Assembly: GCA_016841425.1 (NCBI GenBank)
Contig: JAENZE010000021.1
Location: 1-37,930, forward strand
Source: Syntrophomonas sp.
GTDB taxonomy: Bacteria > Bacillota > Syntrophomonadia > Syntrophomonadales > Syntrophomonadaceae
Direction: 5' to 3'
DNA length: 37,930 bases
Part shown: one piece after another, positions 17,368 through 25,185 of the stretch
How the letters are laid out: every line of letters begins with the position of its first letter
Position numbering within the stretch: position 1 is the stretch's first letter
Program-made: the position numbers and the translations under genes
Notes under the pieces: model-generated
What the model was told of the DNA's origin: nothing
Databases searched by the model: none
What the model saw: only the letters and a program-made list of their open reading frames with translations

Positions 17368-17613
17368 TGCCTGCAACAAAGGTTTCTGATACCGTTTGTA
17401 ATGAAGGCACTGATGGAAAAGCTATTATTCCTGGCCAGTGCTAACAAGAAAGCACAAAAATTTGAAATGAACCCTTTTTTCGATATATCACCTTGCCCGT
17501 TGTCATTGTGCATAGTGGCTTGGCTGCCAAGACAACAATATCCACCTGGCCATAAATATAGTAAAATTGTGGCAAGTCTTTGGCTTTACTAACATGAATT
17601 GAGAGGTGAAATG

Positions 17614-18441
17614 ATGATAGAAATACCGGAAGCCTTTACCTTAGCCAATCAGATCGGCCAGACTCTCCCAGGCAAGCGTATAGTAAATGTAACCGCTGCC
17701 CAGTCCCCACATAAATTCGCCTGGTACTTCGATGATCCGCGCAAGTATCACGGGTTGCTGGTCGGAAAAACCATCGATGGGGCAATTAGTTTTGGGGGTT
17801 TGGTCGAAATCAAAGCTGGAACGGCGGTTCTTCTTTTTGGTGACGGGGTCAGGTTAAAATACCATGATAAAGACGAAAAATATCCTCCCAAGCATCAGCT
17901 GTTAATAGAATTTGAGGACAGCTCTGCCCTTAGTGCTTCAGTACAGATGTATGGTGGGTTATGGGCCTTTCCGACAGGTGAACTAGACAATCCATATTAC
18001 CAGATTGCCAGGGAAAAACCATCTCCACTGGCCAGCGAGTTTGATCGGGCCTATTTTGAAGCCATGATATCCCCGGCCGAGGTACAGAAACTGAGCACCA
18101 AGGCTTTTTTGGCCACGGAACAGCGTATACCTGGTTTGGGTAATGGAGTGCTGCAGGACATCCTTTATATTGCAGGAGTCCATCCTAAAAGAAAACTCAA
18201 CACCCTTTCTGATACCGAGCGGCAGGCCATGTATGACTCGGTCAAGACAACCCTGACCGAGATGACCAATCAGTGCGGACGGGATACGGAAAAAGATTTG
18301 TTCGGCCAGGAGGGAAGATATAAGACCAAACTGAGCAAGAATACCGCAGGACAGCCTTGTTCCATCTGCGGAACCGTTATCAAAAAAGAAAGCTATATGG
18401 GCGGCAGTATCTATTTCTGCGCTGGATGCCAGAGAATATAG
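17614..18441 (+). CDS. Fpg/Nei-family protein lacking the catalytic proline
   Basis: A 275-residue protein with the three-part layout of formamidopyrimidine-DNA glycosylases: N-terminal beta domain, H2TH region (about 165-200, RIPGLGNGVLQDILYIAGVH) and a C-terminal zinc finger with CSIC...CAGC spacing. The DNA-contacting asparagine in GLGN is kept. The N-terminus reads MIEIPEAFT where active enzymes have MPELPEVET, so Pro2, the nucleophile, is replaced by Ile. The position of the usual Lys57 appears to be Gly (SFGGLVEI), and the zinc-finger arginine also looks absent. It is probably a DNA-binding relative with changed or lost lyase chemistry. The start is ATG 17614, well spaced from AGAGGTGA; ATG 17611 and TTG 17599 fit less well. 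Confidence 0.85.
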   Translation: MIEIPEAFTLANQIGQTLPGKRIVNVTAAQSPHKFAWYFDDPRKYHGLLVGKTIDGAISFGGLVEIKAGTAVLLFGDGVRLKYHDKDEKYPPKHQLLIEFEDSSALSASVQMYGGLWAFPTGELDNPYYQIAREKPSPLASEFDRAYFEAMISPAEVQKLSTKAFLATEQRIPGLGNGVLQDILYIAGVHPKRKLNTLSDTERQAMYDSVKTTLTEMTNQCGRDTEKDLFGQEGRYKTKLSKNTAGQPCSICGTVIKKESYMGGSIYFCAGCQRI

Positions 18442-18456
18442 TTTGGTCCCAGCTGT

Positions 18457-18849
18457 GCAACCAAGGGGACTGCAACCAAGGGGACGGTTCTCGCGGTTAG
18501 ATAAGCTTATGATTCTTGTTATGATAAATCAGCGGTGAGTTAATGTGCCAAAAATTGCAGAAAGCGAAGCGGAAGCGGCATCTATCATATTGTCCCAACA
18601 GACAGACTATTTCCCGAGGAAGATGATATATGATTCCTGGAAACTTTACAAAGATATAATTGAAAGATGAGGGGCTATCAACAAGACAATCGGCGAGATT
18701 AACAGGAATTAGCAGAGGTATTATTTGAAGGCATAATCCATAACCAGTTTACGACCACAAGAACCGTCCCCTTGGATGGAGTCTAGAACCGTCCCCTTGG
18801 ATGGAGTCTTGCGACCACAAGAACCGTCCCCTTGGTTGCCCTTGGTTGG
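18457..18849. mobile_element. REP cluster enclosing a decayed REP-associated transposase
   Basis: The left side has two copies of GCAACCAAGGGGAC (18457-18471 and 18472-18498). The right side has three copies of AGAACCGTCCCCTTGG in opposite orientation (from 18760, 18785 and 18820); the first two form an exact 25-bp tandem (18760-18784, 18785-18809). GACCACAAGAACCG recurs 60 bases apart. The arrangement is that of a BIME/RAYT unit. The transposase relic lies inside. Confidence 0.7.
18544..18728 (+). pseudogene. Internally deleted REP-associated Y1 transposase (RAYT) relic
   Basis: Frame 18544-18633 reads CRKRSGSGIYHIVPTDRLFP followed by EEDDI, then after an in-frame TGA the same frame continues FLETLQRYN. 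This matches the N-terminus of REP-associated IS200-type (Y1) transposases, which have ...SGIYHIMLRG..RQ.IF.D..D..FL..L.RYK. A second frame from 18666 reads DEGLSTRQSARLTGISRGII before a stop, which matches the family's C-terminal ...G.S.RQIARLTGISRG. The catalytic HUH motif and Tyr region between these ends are gone. The protein cannot be active. The relic identifies the surrounding ACCGTCCCC sequences as RAYT-linked REPs. Confidence 0.7.
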
Positions 18850-18863
18850 GGTCTTGGATGCCG

Positions 18864-19694
18864 TTAGCTAAGATTTTTTATTATTTCGTGATAGCGTTTT
18901 GTTCCCAATGCACTTGGTTTACCCTTTTTACAGAAAGCAAGTCCGGCCAGCTTCCGATTAACCCGCTCAACCACAATTTGTCCCTCCGCCATTTTGGATT
19001 CCAGCGTTTGCAAGGCTTCAAGAAACCGGCTATCACATTTAGCCCGGTTATAAAAGGATAAAATATATACATAAACGAAAAGGTTGTAAGTACGGAAGGG
19101 ATATTCGGTCTGCATGAATAGTGTTCCAATTCCATAGTGGCATGGGCCAATGGGCTGCCTGATGGTCCAATGGGCCAGCAAAAAATCCACCGCTTTGTCC
19201 AGGGCTGGCTCCTGGTTGAGATAGCTGCTAAAGCGAAAAGCATCAAGGGCGGTCAGGGTGGGCAGGGGGTTGGAATACTCTGTTTCCGGGCCTCGGCCAA
19301 AGCTGAACTTATTGCAGCGCCAGCCGCCGTCTGAATACTGAGTATCCAAAAGATGCTGGAATGTTATTTGCAGCCTGAGATCGGAGGCATACCCCAGGTG
19401 GCAGAGCACGTTGGCGGCGTTGATAGTATGGCATGGATAAATAGCGCCTTGCGGAGACAACTTAAATCGTCCATCCTCCCGCCAGGTACTGAATATCAAT
19501 TCGGTGCTTTCTTGCAGCAAAGGTTCACCTGGTTGCATTCCTAATTCCAACAGCAGAAGTACACTCTCCAGAGTTGAGAACGGAGCTCCTTTTATCAGGC
19601 GTCTATCAGGTGTAGTCCAGTAGTCGGCTCCATTATCATATCTATGCGACAATATAGCTTTAACATCCGATGAATATTGATTCTCTACAGTCAT
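18864..19694 (-). CDS. Terpenoid-cyclase/prenyltransferase alpha-toroid-fold protein
   Basis: A 276-residue soluble protein. The sequence repeats helical hairpins with QW-like motifs of the alpha/alpha toroid (squalene cyclase or prenyltransferase beta type): LLDTQYSDGGWRCNKF, PTLTALDAFRF and DKAVDFLLAHW. It is much shorter than a squalene cyclase and lacks a DXDD cyclase motif, so it is not a terpene cyclase proper. Such short proteins are usually annotated only by fold. GGAGG lies 6 bases before the ATG. No operon partner is evident: the REP cluster lies downstream, and the MBL gene upstream is on the same strand with a 60-base gap. Confidence 0.75.
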   Translation of the reverse strand: MTVENQYSSDVKAILSHRYDNGADYWTTPDRRLIKGAPFSTLESVLLLLELGMQPGEPLLQESTELIFSTWREDGRFKLSPQGAIYPCHTINAANVLCHLGYASDLRLQITFQHLLDTQYSDGGWRCNKFSFGRGPETEYSNPLPTLTALDAFRFSSYLNQEPALDKAVDFLLAHWTIRQPIGPCHYGIGTLFMQTEYPFRTYNLFVYVYILSFYNRAKCDSRFLEALQTLESKMAEGQIVVERVNRKLAGLAFCKKGKPSALGTKRYHEIIKNLS

Positions 19695-19754
19695 TTCTTT
19701 ACCTCCATCTCGTATTGTGAAGCCTGGCTATAATTAATCTTCTATACATAATTT

Positions 19755-20507
19755 TTAATAATTCATTAACTCACCATCATAAGGAACATACACTTGTTCA
19801 TTGAGTCCTTTGTCTTCAACAAAAGCTTTTAACTGATCCCTGGTCAACCCGCAATGGTTCCAGGCTTCAAGATGAACCACAATAATTTTTGATGAGGGAG
19901 CATAATCAGCCACCTTAAAAAGGTCGTCTCGGGTCATGGTAATAGGTCCGCCAGTGCTAAACCGGGCTGCTCCCGCGAAGCAAATAATAATTTGCGGCTG
20001 ATATTCTTCTAATACTTTATGAACCTCCGCACACCATATAGTATCTCCAGTAATATAAAGAGATGGCTCTCCCTTTGATTCAACGAAAAATCCAGATACT
20101 GGCCCCATTTTTTGGCCAATACTGCCGGTTCCATGTTGACCCCCGGTTCTCACGATTCTTATGCCATTCCACTGATGAGATGTTTCGATAGCTTGAACAT
20201 TAGTAAAACCTGCTTCCAAAATTGCTGCTCTATCAGTCGGTTGGCAGAATAGCAGCCTGCCGGAGGGCAAATACTCCCTGGCAGCATCATCAAAGTGGTC
20301 ACGGTGAGTATGGGTGACCAGAATTGCATCGGTATTTATTAATGATAAAGGATCAACCGGTAAATCAACCAGTGGATTATCAGAGCTGTTGGTGACGCCT
20401 GAAACCGCTGCCATTTTCCCGGCCTCACTTAGCATGGGATCCACCAGAATGCTCATGCCATTAATTTCAATCAGCATCGTTGCATGTCTGATTAATTGAA
20501 TTTTCAT
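19755..20507 (-). CDS. MBL-fold metal-dependent hydrolase (UlaG-like)
   Basis: A 250-residue metallo-beta-lactamase-fold enzyme. The metal-site motif THTHRDHFD (HxHxDH) is clear, with an upstream VDPML strand, a central YITGDTIWC aspartate and a late VHLEAWNHCGLTR histidine. Members close to UlaG hydrolyse lactones, nucleotides or phosphodiesters, and the substrate here is unknown. The start is ATG 20507 (MKIQLIRHATMLIEING), with a GGGGG ribosome site 8 bases upstream; the open frame extends to 20804 without support. It is divergent from an Lrp/AsnC regulator and separated from it by a 107-base region with a perfect palindrome. Confidence 0.88.
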   Translation of the reverse strand: MKIQLIRHATMLIEINGMSILVDPMLSEAGKMAAVSGVTNSSDNPLVDLPVDPLSLINTDAILVTHTHRDHFDDAAREYLPSGRLLFCQPTDRAAILEAGFTNVQAIETSHQWNGIRIVRTGGQHGTGSIGQKMGPVSGFFVESKGEPSLYITGDTIWCAEVHKVLEEYQPQIIICFAGAARFSTGGPITMTRDDLFKVADYAPSSKIIVVHLEAWNHCGLTRDQLKAFVEDKGLNEQVYVPYDGELMNY

Positions 20508-20524
20508 AACTCTAACCCCCATTT

Positions 20525-20549
20525 CATGTAATATACTTATTATTACATG
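20525..20549. promoter_or_regulatory. Operator palindrome between MBL gene and Lrp/AsnC gene
   Basis: CATGTAATA (20525-20533) and TATTACATG (20541-20549) form a perfect 9-bp inverted repeat with a 7-base AT-rich spacer. It lies 18-42 bases before the MBL start codon. A 10-bp palindrome CCCATATGGG (20570-20579) lies nearer the regulator. Lrp/AsnC proteins bind such spaced palindromes, so autoregulation and control of the MBL gene is likely. Confidence 0.6.
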
Positions 20550-20614
20550 GAACTTAATTGCTTGGAGTGCCCATATGGGTGTTTTTACTTTTCTTATGAA
20601 AGGATTTATGGATA

Positions 20615-21031
20615 ATGATTGATCAAACCGATTTACACATCCTTTACCTATTGCTGGGCAATGCCCGTATGCAATGGCGGGAAATTGGCGAGCAAGTCCA
20701 CCTGACCGGCCAGGCTGTTGCCAATCGCATTCGCAAAATGGAAGATTTGGGAATAATCGAAGGTTACACTGTAAAGATAAACGAAAGCAAACTGGGAAAA
20801 TCAATTATCGCCTATGTAACCGTTTTTATGAAAACCGCTGATCATAATGCATTTCATAAGTATATTAAGCAGACAGATGCCATTGCGGAGGCCAATCAGA
20901 TTAGCGGAGAAGGATGTTACCTGCTAAAGTTAAATATCTCATCCCAGGATGAGCTATTAAAATCCTTGAATGAAATTTTGCAATATGGCAACTACCGGGT
21001 AAACCTTTCCATTGAAAAAATCAAAGGGTGA
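20615..21031 (+). CDS. Lrp/AsnC-family transcriptional regulator
   Basis: A 138-residue regulator. The N-terminal winged helix (residues 1-55) shows DQTDLHILYLLLGNARMQWR and VANRIRKMEDLGIIEGYTVKIN. The C-terminal RAM/AsnC ligand domain (about 65-136) begins IIAYVTVFMK and contains the glycine pair in ISGEGCYLLKL. AAAGGA lies 10 bases upstream of the ATG. The effector is probably an amino acid or related small molecule. The likely target is the divergent MBL hydrolase. Confidence 0.9.
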   Translation: MIDQTDLHILYLLLGNARMQWREIGEQVHLTGQAVANRIRKMEDLGIIEGYTVKINESKLGKSIIAYVTVFMKTADHNAFHKYIKQTDAIAEANQISGEGCYLLKLNISSQDELLKSLNEILQYGNYRVNLSIEKIKG

Positions 21032-21194
21032 TTGCAGGAGTAATAATTAAAATCCTGGTCATTTATTTACAGCTCGTTCACTTTCCGCATTCTAACTTGA
21101 AAGGTGCGACCATAACATTTCAAGCCCTTTTACTACCCTGGCAAAAGAGCAGGAACTGGCTTCATGACCAGTGGTGTTTCTGTTGAATCCTGGT

Positions 21195-22418
21195 TCAAAC
21201 TTCATGTTCTGCGATTGGCTTTCCAGCCTCTATCAGTACTCTATTACTCAGCAGGAAATATCCCTCAACAAATATCAACAAGCCGGTACCGATCAGCAGC
21301 CACTCTATTTTAATGATATCAGCCAGGGGACCAAACAAGAGCATTCCCAAAGGCATCATAGTACTGGATATCATGCCTAAAACGCCAAATACCCGGCCTA
21401 AAAGATCATCTTCTACCTTTTCCTGTAATAGAACGGTAAACGGTGTATTAAAGATTGGCATAACTATTCCTGCTAAAACCATGAAGAACAGGTAGATCCA
21501 GAAGACACGAACGATTCCCAGAGCAAAGGTACAGCCTCCAACGATGAGAATCGACAGAGTCATCGAGTGAACCCTGTTTTTGAATCCACCCCAGGAAGCT
21601 ATTATTAAGCCTCCCAGCATCATGCCCAGGGAAAAGGAAACCTCAATGGCGGTCAGGCGCCAAACATCCCCGCCAAAGCTGCGGACCACCTGCAACGGGG
21701 TTAAAAATGCCACCGGGGCTACCAAAATAAAGTAGCAGGCGCAAAAGAGAAATAGCTTCTTAAGATAATCCTGTTGGCTGATATAGATAAAGCCTGCATA
21801 CATATCGTGAAAGTAGCCGATATCTGACTTTTGTAAGGCTTTGGCATGAACCGGCACCCGCAAAAACAGTATTAGTATCATCACTGCCAGGGCAGCGGTT
21901 ATTACATCTATAAAAAATATTATTTCTATGGTAGCCAAAGTTAGCAGGGCAGCACTGAGCATGGGAGAAACCAGCATGATCAGTGCTTGAATACTGCTGT
22001 TGGTGCCGTTTACCTGGGTGAGCTTATCCTGCGGAACCAGTTGGGGAATAAAGGCTCCTACCGCCGGCATTTGAATGGCTGTTCCCAGTGCCCGTATAGC
22101 CGACACCACAAAGAGCAGCCACAGCATATTGTAGCCGAGCAGAAACAATATGGCCAGGATGAGAGTAGATATAGCAATTCCGGAATCAGAAAGGATAATC
22201 AGCAATTTTCTGCTGTAACGATCCGCCCATACCCCGGCGAAGGGAGACAGAAAAAAAGTGGGCAGAAAACCGCAGATAATAGCTATAGTCATCATTACCC
22301 CTGATTGGGTGGTTAAGGTGATGTGCCAAAATATGGCATACTGAACCAGCGACGAACCAAACAGAGATATATTCTGGCTGAGTAAAAACAGTACTATGTT
22401 TTTTTTCCAATCATTCAT
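21195..22418 (-). CDS. MFS transporter (MefA/macrolide-efflux-like)
   Basis: A 407-residue membrane protein with about 12 hydrophobic helices. The N-terminal pattern (KKNIVLFLLSQNISLFGSSL, QYAIFWHITLTTQS, GVWADRYSRKLLIILSD) is typical of the Mef/MFS_3 efflux group, with the loop 2-3 motif GVWADRYSRK. The start is ATG 22418: GAGGAG lies upstream at proper spacing, while the in-frame ATG at 22439 precedes that site. No resistance phenotype can be assigned. It stands alone, convergent with the Lrp gene. Confidence 0.9.
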   Translation of the reverse strand: MNDWKKNIVLFLLSQNISLFGSSLVQYAIFWHITLTTQSGVMMTIAIICGFLPTFFLSPFAGVWADRYSRKLLIILSDSGIAISTLILAILFLLGYNMLWLLFVVSAIRALGTAIQMPAVGAFIPQLVPQDKLTQVNGTNSSIQALIMLVSPMLSAALLTLATIEIIFFIDVITAALAVMILILFLRVPVHAKALQKSDIGYFHDMYAGFIYISQQDYLKKLFLFCACYFILVAPVAFLTPLQVVRSFGGDVWRLTAIEVSFSLGMMLGGLIIASWGGFKNRVHSMTLSILIVGGCTFALGIVRVFWIYLFFMVLAGIVMPIFNTPFTVLLQEKVEDDLLGRVFGVLGMISSTMMPLGMLLFGPLADIIKIEWLLIGTGLLIFVEGYFLLSNRVLIEAGKPIAEHEV

Positions 22419-22475
22419 TAGTTCCTGCTCCTCAATCATATGTAAACAGACTTAGGTTATAATGTTTCCCTGGTT

Positions 22476-22504
22476 ATTATATACAGCTACACCTAAATAG
22501 GCAA
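22476..22504 (-). promoter_or_regulatory. Promoter of the MFS gene
   Basis: On the minus strand TTGCCT (22504-22499), 17 bases, TATAAT (22481-22476), about 58 bases before the MFS start codon. Confidence 0.65.
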
Positions 22505-22829
22505 ATCCCAACGATTTTTCTGAATTCCCCAATATTCTAATAACCTCTTATGCCAGTTATTTGCGTTGCTGTGAAGACAAGCAGGCCTTGTATCTTAATG
22601 CAGTTCAGACTATGCAGGCTTTAATATTATTACCTTGCCTCCCTAATTCCCTGGATCTTCTTTGCGATATTAGCTGTCATAGATTCCTGCAGTTAGGTGA
22701 TTTAATTCAGGTAATGAATGTTTAAGAGCCCTCCCAATTGTACATATATACCCGGGGGATTAGGGTGTAATAATAAGGCTCAGGTATGAGATAATGAAAC
22801 TAAAAAACATAACTGGGGAGGGGTTATAA
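22505..22829. other. Intergenic region, nothing recognised
   Basis: No gene, repeat or clear structure is seen. It should hold the promoter of the GGCT-like gene, but no -35/-10 pair at good spacing is visible. Confidence 0.4.
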
Positions 22830-23147
22830 ATGATGAAGGTATTCGTGTACGGCAGTTTTATGCAAAATGGCCGTTATAACCAGTATTGTTTCCAGGGACA
22901 AACTTTCCTGGGTAAAGGTTGTATCAAAGGATATACAAAATATATACTGGGTGGCATTCACGGTATCCTTCCTGAAAAGGGGAAAGGTGTGCAGGGCGAA
23001 GTTTATGAAATTGACCCGGCAACGCTTAACAGGCTGGACTTTCTTATGAATAATGGACCTGCCTTCACCAGAAAGATTGTTGATGTGGAAATGGAAAACG
23101 GAGAGACTTTACAGGCCGAAGTCTATATCTGGAACGGATCAGTTTAG
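22830..23147 (+). CDS. Gamma-glutamylcyclotransferase-like (AIG2/GGACT fold) protein
   Basis: A 105-residue protein, near the lower end of the family length. The N-terminal VFVYGSFMQNGRYNQY matches the VYGTLM..G..N ligand-loop motif of the GGCT fold, and GVQGEVYEIDPATLNRLDFL follows the family pattern. Active members have LDxxEG with a catalytic glutamate; here the segment reads LDFLMNNGPAFTR, so that acid is replaced. It may therefore bind gamma-glutamyl compounds without the usual cyclisation chemistry. A GGGGAGGGG ribosome site is well placed. It stands alone; a terminator lies at 23392. Confidence 0.8.
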   Translation: MMKVFVYGSFMQNGRYNQYCFQGQTFLGKGCIKGYTKYILGGIHGILPEKGKGVQGEVYEIDPATLNRLDFLMNNGPAFTRKIVDVEMENGETLQAEVYIWNGSV

Positions 23148-23391
23148 CAAAGGCTTCTTTGGTGATCCTAGCCCATTGCAGGCAATATTAGTTGGCAATA
23201 ATTTTTATTATGTTAACTTATTTAATTTAAGATTAGAAATAAGGCTCTGCTATTTATTCCTGGGCGGTGATATTACTATGTTGAAGCAATAAGCTCTAGA
23301 ATGAATGTGGGCTTTGCGGTACATAGTAAATACGGCATGTTGTAATTTACTCATAAATATAATATTGTATGTTTATAAGTAAACAAGATGG
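23148..23391. other. Intergenic region, nothing recognised
   Basis: AT-rich DNA without a supported gene; an open frame at 23053-23292 overlaps the GGCT-like gene and lacks a ribosome site. The region ends in a terminator. Confidence 0.35.
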
Positions 23392-23414
23392 ACGGCTGGA
23401 TGAAGCCGTTTTTT
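23392..23414 (+). terminator. Rho-independent terminator
   Basis: ACGGCT pairs with AGCCGT around a 6-base loop and is followed at once by six T residues. It separates the GGCT-like gene from the coiled-coil/NAGPA pair. Confidence 0.75.
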
Positions 23415-23531
23415 CATGGTCTTCAGTAACGGTGACCGCAGGTGGGAACTAAACTGCAGAAGAATTTCTTACCTTTAAACAGCTTAACAACTTAAATTCA
23501 ATTCCGGTTCTATCATGAAAGAGGTGAAATA

Positions 23532-23912
23532 ATGAACACATCCCCCGTTCCCGAAACTTTGACTGAACCTGTATCTAAACCGACTCGCTCCCGGCCTGCT
23601 CTAGTAATATCACTTGCCCTGGTGGTTTGGCTGATGCTGGTTGCAGGAGGCTATTATGTGGGCAAACTTTATATTGACCGCTCCATTGAGGCGGTTCAGC
23701 AGAACAACGCGGTACATATGATCACCATTGAACAACGTATTGATTCACTGGATGCTCAGATAAGCGAAATCAAACAGGCTATCATTAATACTGACCAAAC
23801 CCTGGCTGATTCCGGATCAACCCAGGAAAATCTAAATCAGAAAATTGAAGATCTCGATAAACAGCTCAAGGATTTGGAACATAGCCTCAATATTCTTAAA
23901 GAGGCACCATAG
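23532..23912 (+). CDS. Small membrane-anchored coiled-coil protein
   Basis: A 126-residue protein. A Pro/Thr-rich N-terminal tail of about 22 residues precedes one membrane helix (about 24-48, LVISLALVVWLMLVAGGYYV). The rest is a predicted coiled coil of 70-75 residues with heptads (EQRIDSLDAQISEIKQAI; LNQKIEDLDKQLKDLEHSL). GAGGTGA is close before the ATG. I know no specific family. The gene starts a short run with the NAGPA-domain protein 82 bases downstream, which also has a membrane anchor and a coiled coil, so the two may form a complex at the outer face of the membrane. Confidence 0.75.
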   Translation: MNTSPVPETLTEPVSKPTRSRPALVISLALVVWLMLVAGGYYVGKLYIDRSIEAVQQNNAVHMITIEQRIDSLDAQISEIKQAIINTDQTLADSGSTQENLNQKIEDLDKQLKDLEHSLNILKEAP

Positions 23913-23994
23913 GCAAGATTTCACGCGGGCATCCGGGTAGTTGTTTACTATCCGCCCTCATGCCCCTTGCTGATTCGATGGAAAGAGGTAACTT

Positions 23995-25041
23995 ATGAAA
24001 TGGAAACCTTATTTGATTATTATCATCCCGATATTTTTGCTGGCACCATTTATAGGTCCCGCTTTGGCTGTTATGGGCCTTGAGAATTATACAAATCAGA
24101 TGTCTATACCGGCTCAGGAAGTCAACCAAAGTATTGAACAGTTGGAAAAGGGCGTCTCAACCCTTTACCAGAATACTGTAACGGTCAGTGAATCGGCAGC
24201 CGAACTTGAAAAGGAGTATAGGGATCAGGAACAGGCTCTGGAGGAACTGACAAATATCAGCCAGAGCCAAAAGGAGATGTCAGACCAGATTTATGAAGAA
24301 CGTATTCTGGCTATGCTGGGACCACCTATCGATTCTTATATTTCAGATAAGGTAAATATCAAGGTATTTAAACTGGATGAAATGGGCTACCGTGGGTACA
24401 TAGCTAAAGTTAAATTGTTTGATCCGGGAGCAGTCAAGGTAGTCCTTGGTCAAGACAAGCTAGGCTCCGGCGAAACAACAAGTAGTGCAGTCACCAGGAC
24501 CGGAGCAATTTTGGGGGTAAATGGAGGGGGCTTTTATCATTCAGGTAACCAGATTCTTCCCCTTGGCAATACCGTGGTGGACGGAGAGTTTGTTAACGGC
24601 TTTCATCCATCCAACGGAGATATATTCTTTGCCGGAATCAGCCGGGATGGCGATCTAATCGGTGGTAAGTTCTATGATGAGGAAAGCTTAGCTCGCCTTA
24701 ATCCTCAACAAGGGGTCAGCTTCCTTCCCGTTCTGATCAAAGATGGTCAGCCCCTTGCTGTGCCCAAGGAATGGGAAACCACCAAACAACCTCGAACCAT
24801 TATCGGTGAGTATGCTAATGGTGATTTCATCTTGATCGTAGTGGACGGGCGCCAGTCAGATTGGAGTTCAGGAGTAACCCTGGAGAGACTCCAATACAAG
24901 CTTGCCGAGCTGGGAGTCAAGGAAGGATACAACCTGGATGGCGGTGGTTCGAGCACTATGGTTTTCAATGGCAAAGTATTAAATCGTCCTTCTGATGGAA
25001 CGCAGCGGGCAGTTGCAAATAATATTGTCATACTGCCATAG
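23995..25041 (+). CDS. Phosphodiester glycosidase (NAGPA-domain) exoprotein
   Basis: A 348-residue protein. An N-terminal membrane anchor (YLIIIIPIFLLAPFIGPALA) leads into a coiled-coil stretch (about 35-95) rich in Gln and Glu. From about residue 120 comes the NAGPA domain (PF09992), with TGAILGVNGGGFYHSG, DGRQSDWSSGVTL, the metal-binding-type NLDGGGSSTM and a C-terminal RAVANNIVIL. Family members cleave GlcNAc-1-phosphodiester-type bonds and in Firmicutes are linked to cell-surface or exopolysaccharide turnover. AGAGGTAA lies 5-6 bases before the ATG. The likely location is the outer membrane face, with the adjacent coiled-coil protein as a partner. Confidence 0.88.
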   Translation: MKWKPYLIIIIPIFLLAPFIGPALAVMGLENYTNQMSIPAQEVNQSIEQLEKGVSTLYQNTVTVSESAAELEKEYRDQEQALEELTNISQSQKEMSDQIYEERILAMLGPPIDSYISDKVNIKVFKLDEMGYRGYIAKVKLFDPGAVKVVLGQDKLGSGETTSSAVTRTGAILGVNGGGFYHSGNQILPLGNTVVDGEFVNGFHPSNGDIFFAGISRDGDLIGGKFYDEESLARLNPQQGVSFLPVLIKDGQPLAVPKEWETTKQPRTIIGEYANGDFILIVVDGRQSDWSSGVTLERLQYKLAELGVKEGYNLDGGGSSTMVFNGKVLNRPSDGTQRAVANNIVILP

Positions 25042-25185
25042 TCTAGTACTGTTCATTCTTGTTCTGATAATGATACTATTTAAGCATACGAAAGTTAGAA
25101 TGCATTCAAGTTATATAAATTTAAATAACAACACCAGTATGTGCATAAGGATGGACTAAAGATAGGATGGATAGGGAAGATAAAT

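Noticed and set aside
17401-17592. 63-codon plus-strand frame before the Fpg-like gene
   Set aside because: There is no ribosome site, and the composition is unlike neighbouring genes.
18457-18849. CRISPR array at the REP cluster
   Set aside because: Repeats are in both orientations with irregular spacing, and they enclose a transposase relic; no regular spacers are seen.
19755-20804. Longer N-terminus for the MBL hydrolase
   Set aside because: The extra 99 residues read through the Lrp gene start and the operator palindrome and have no ribosome site; ATG 20507 has one.
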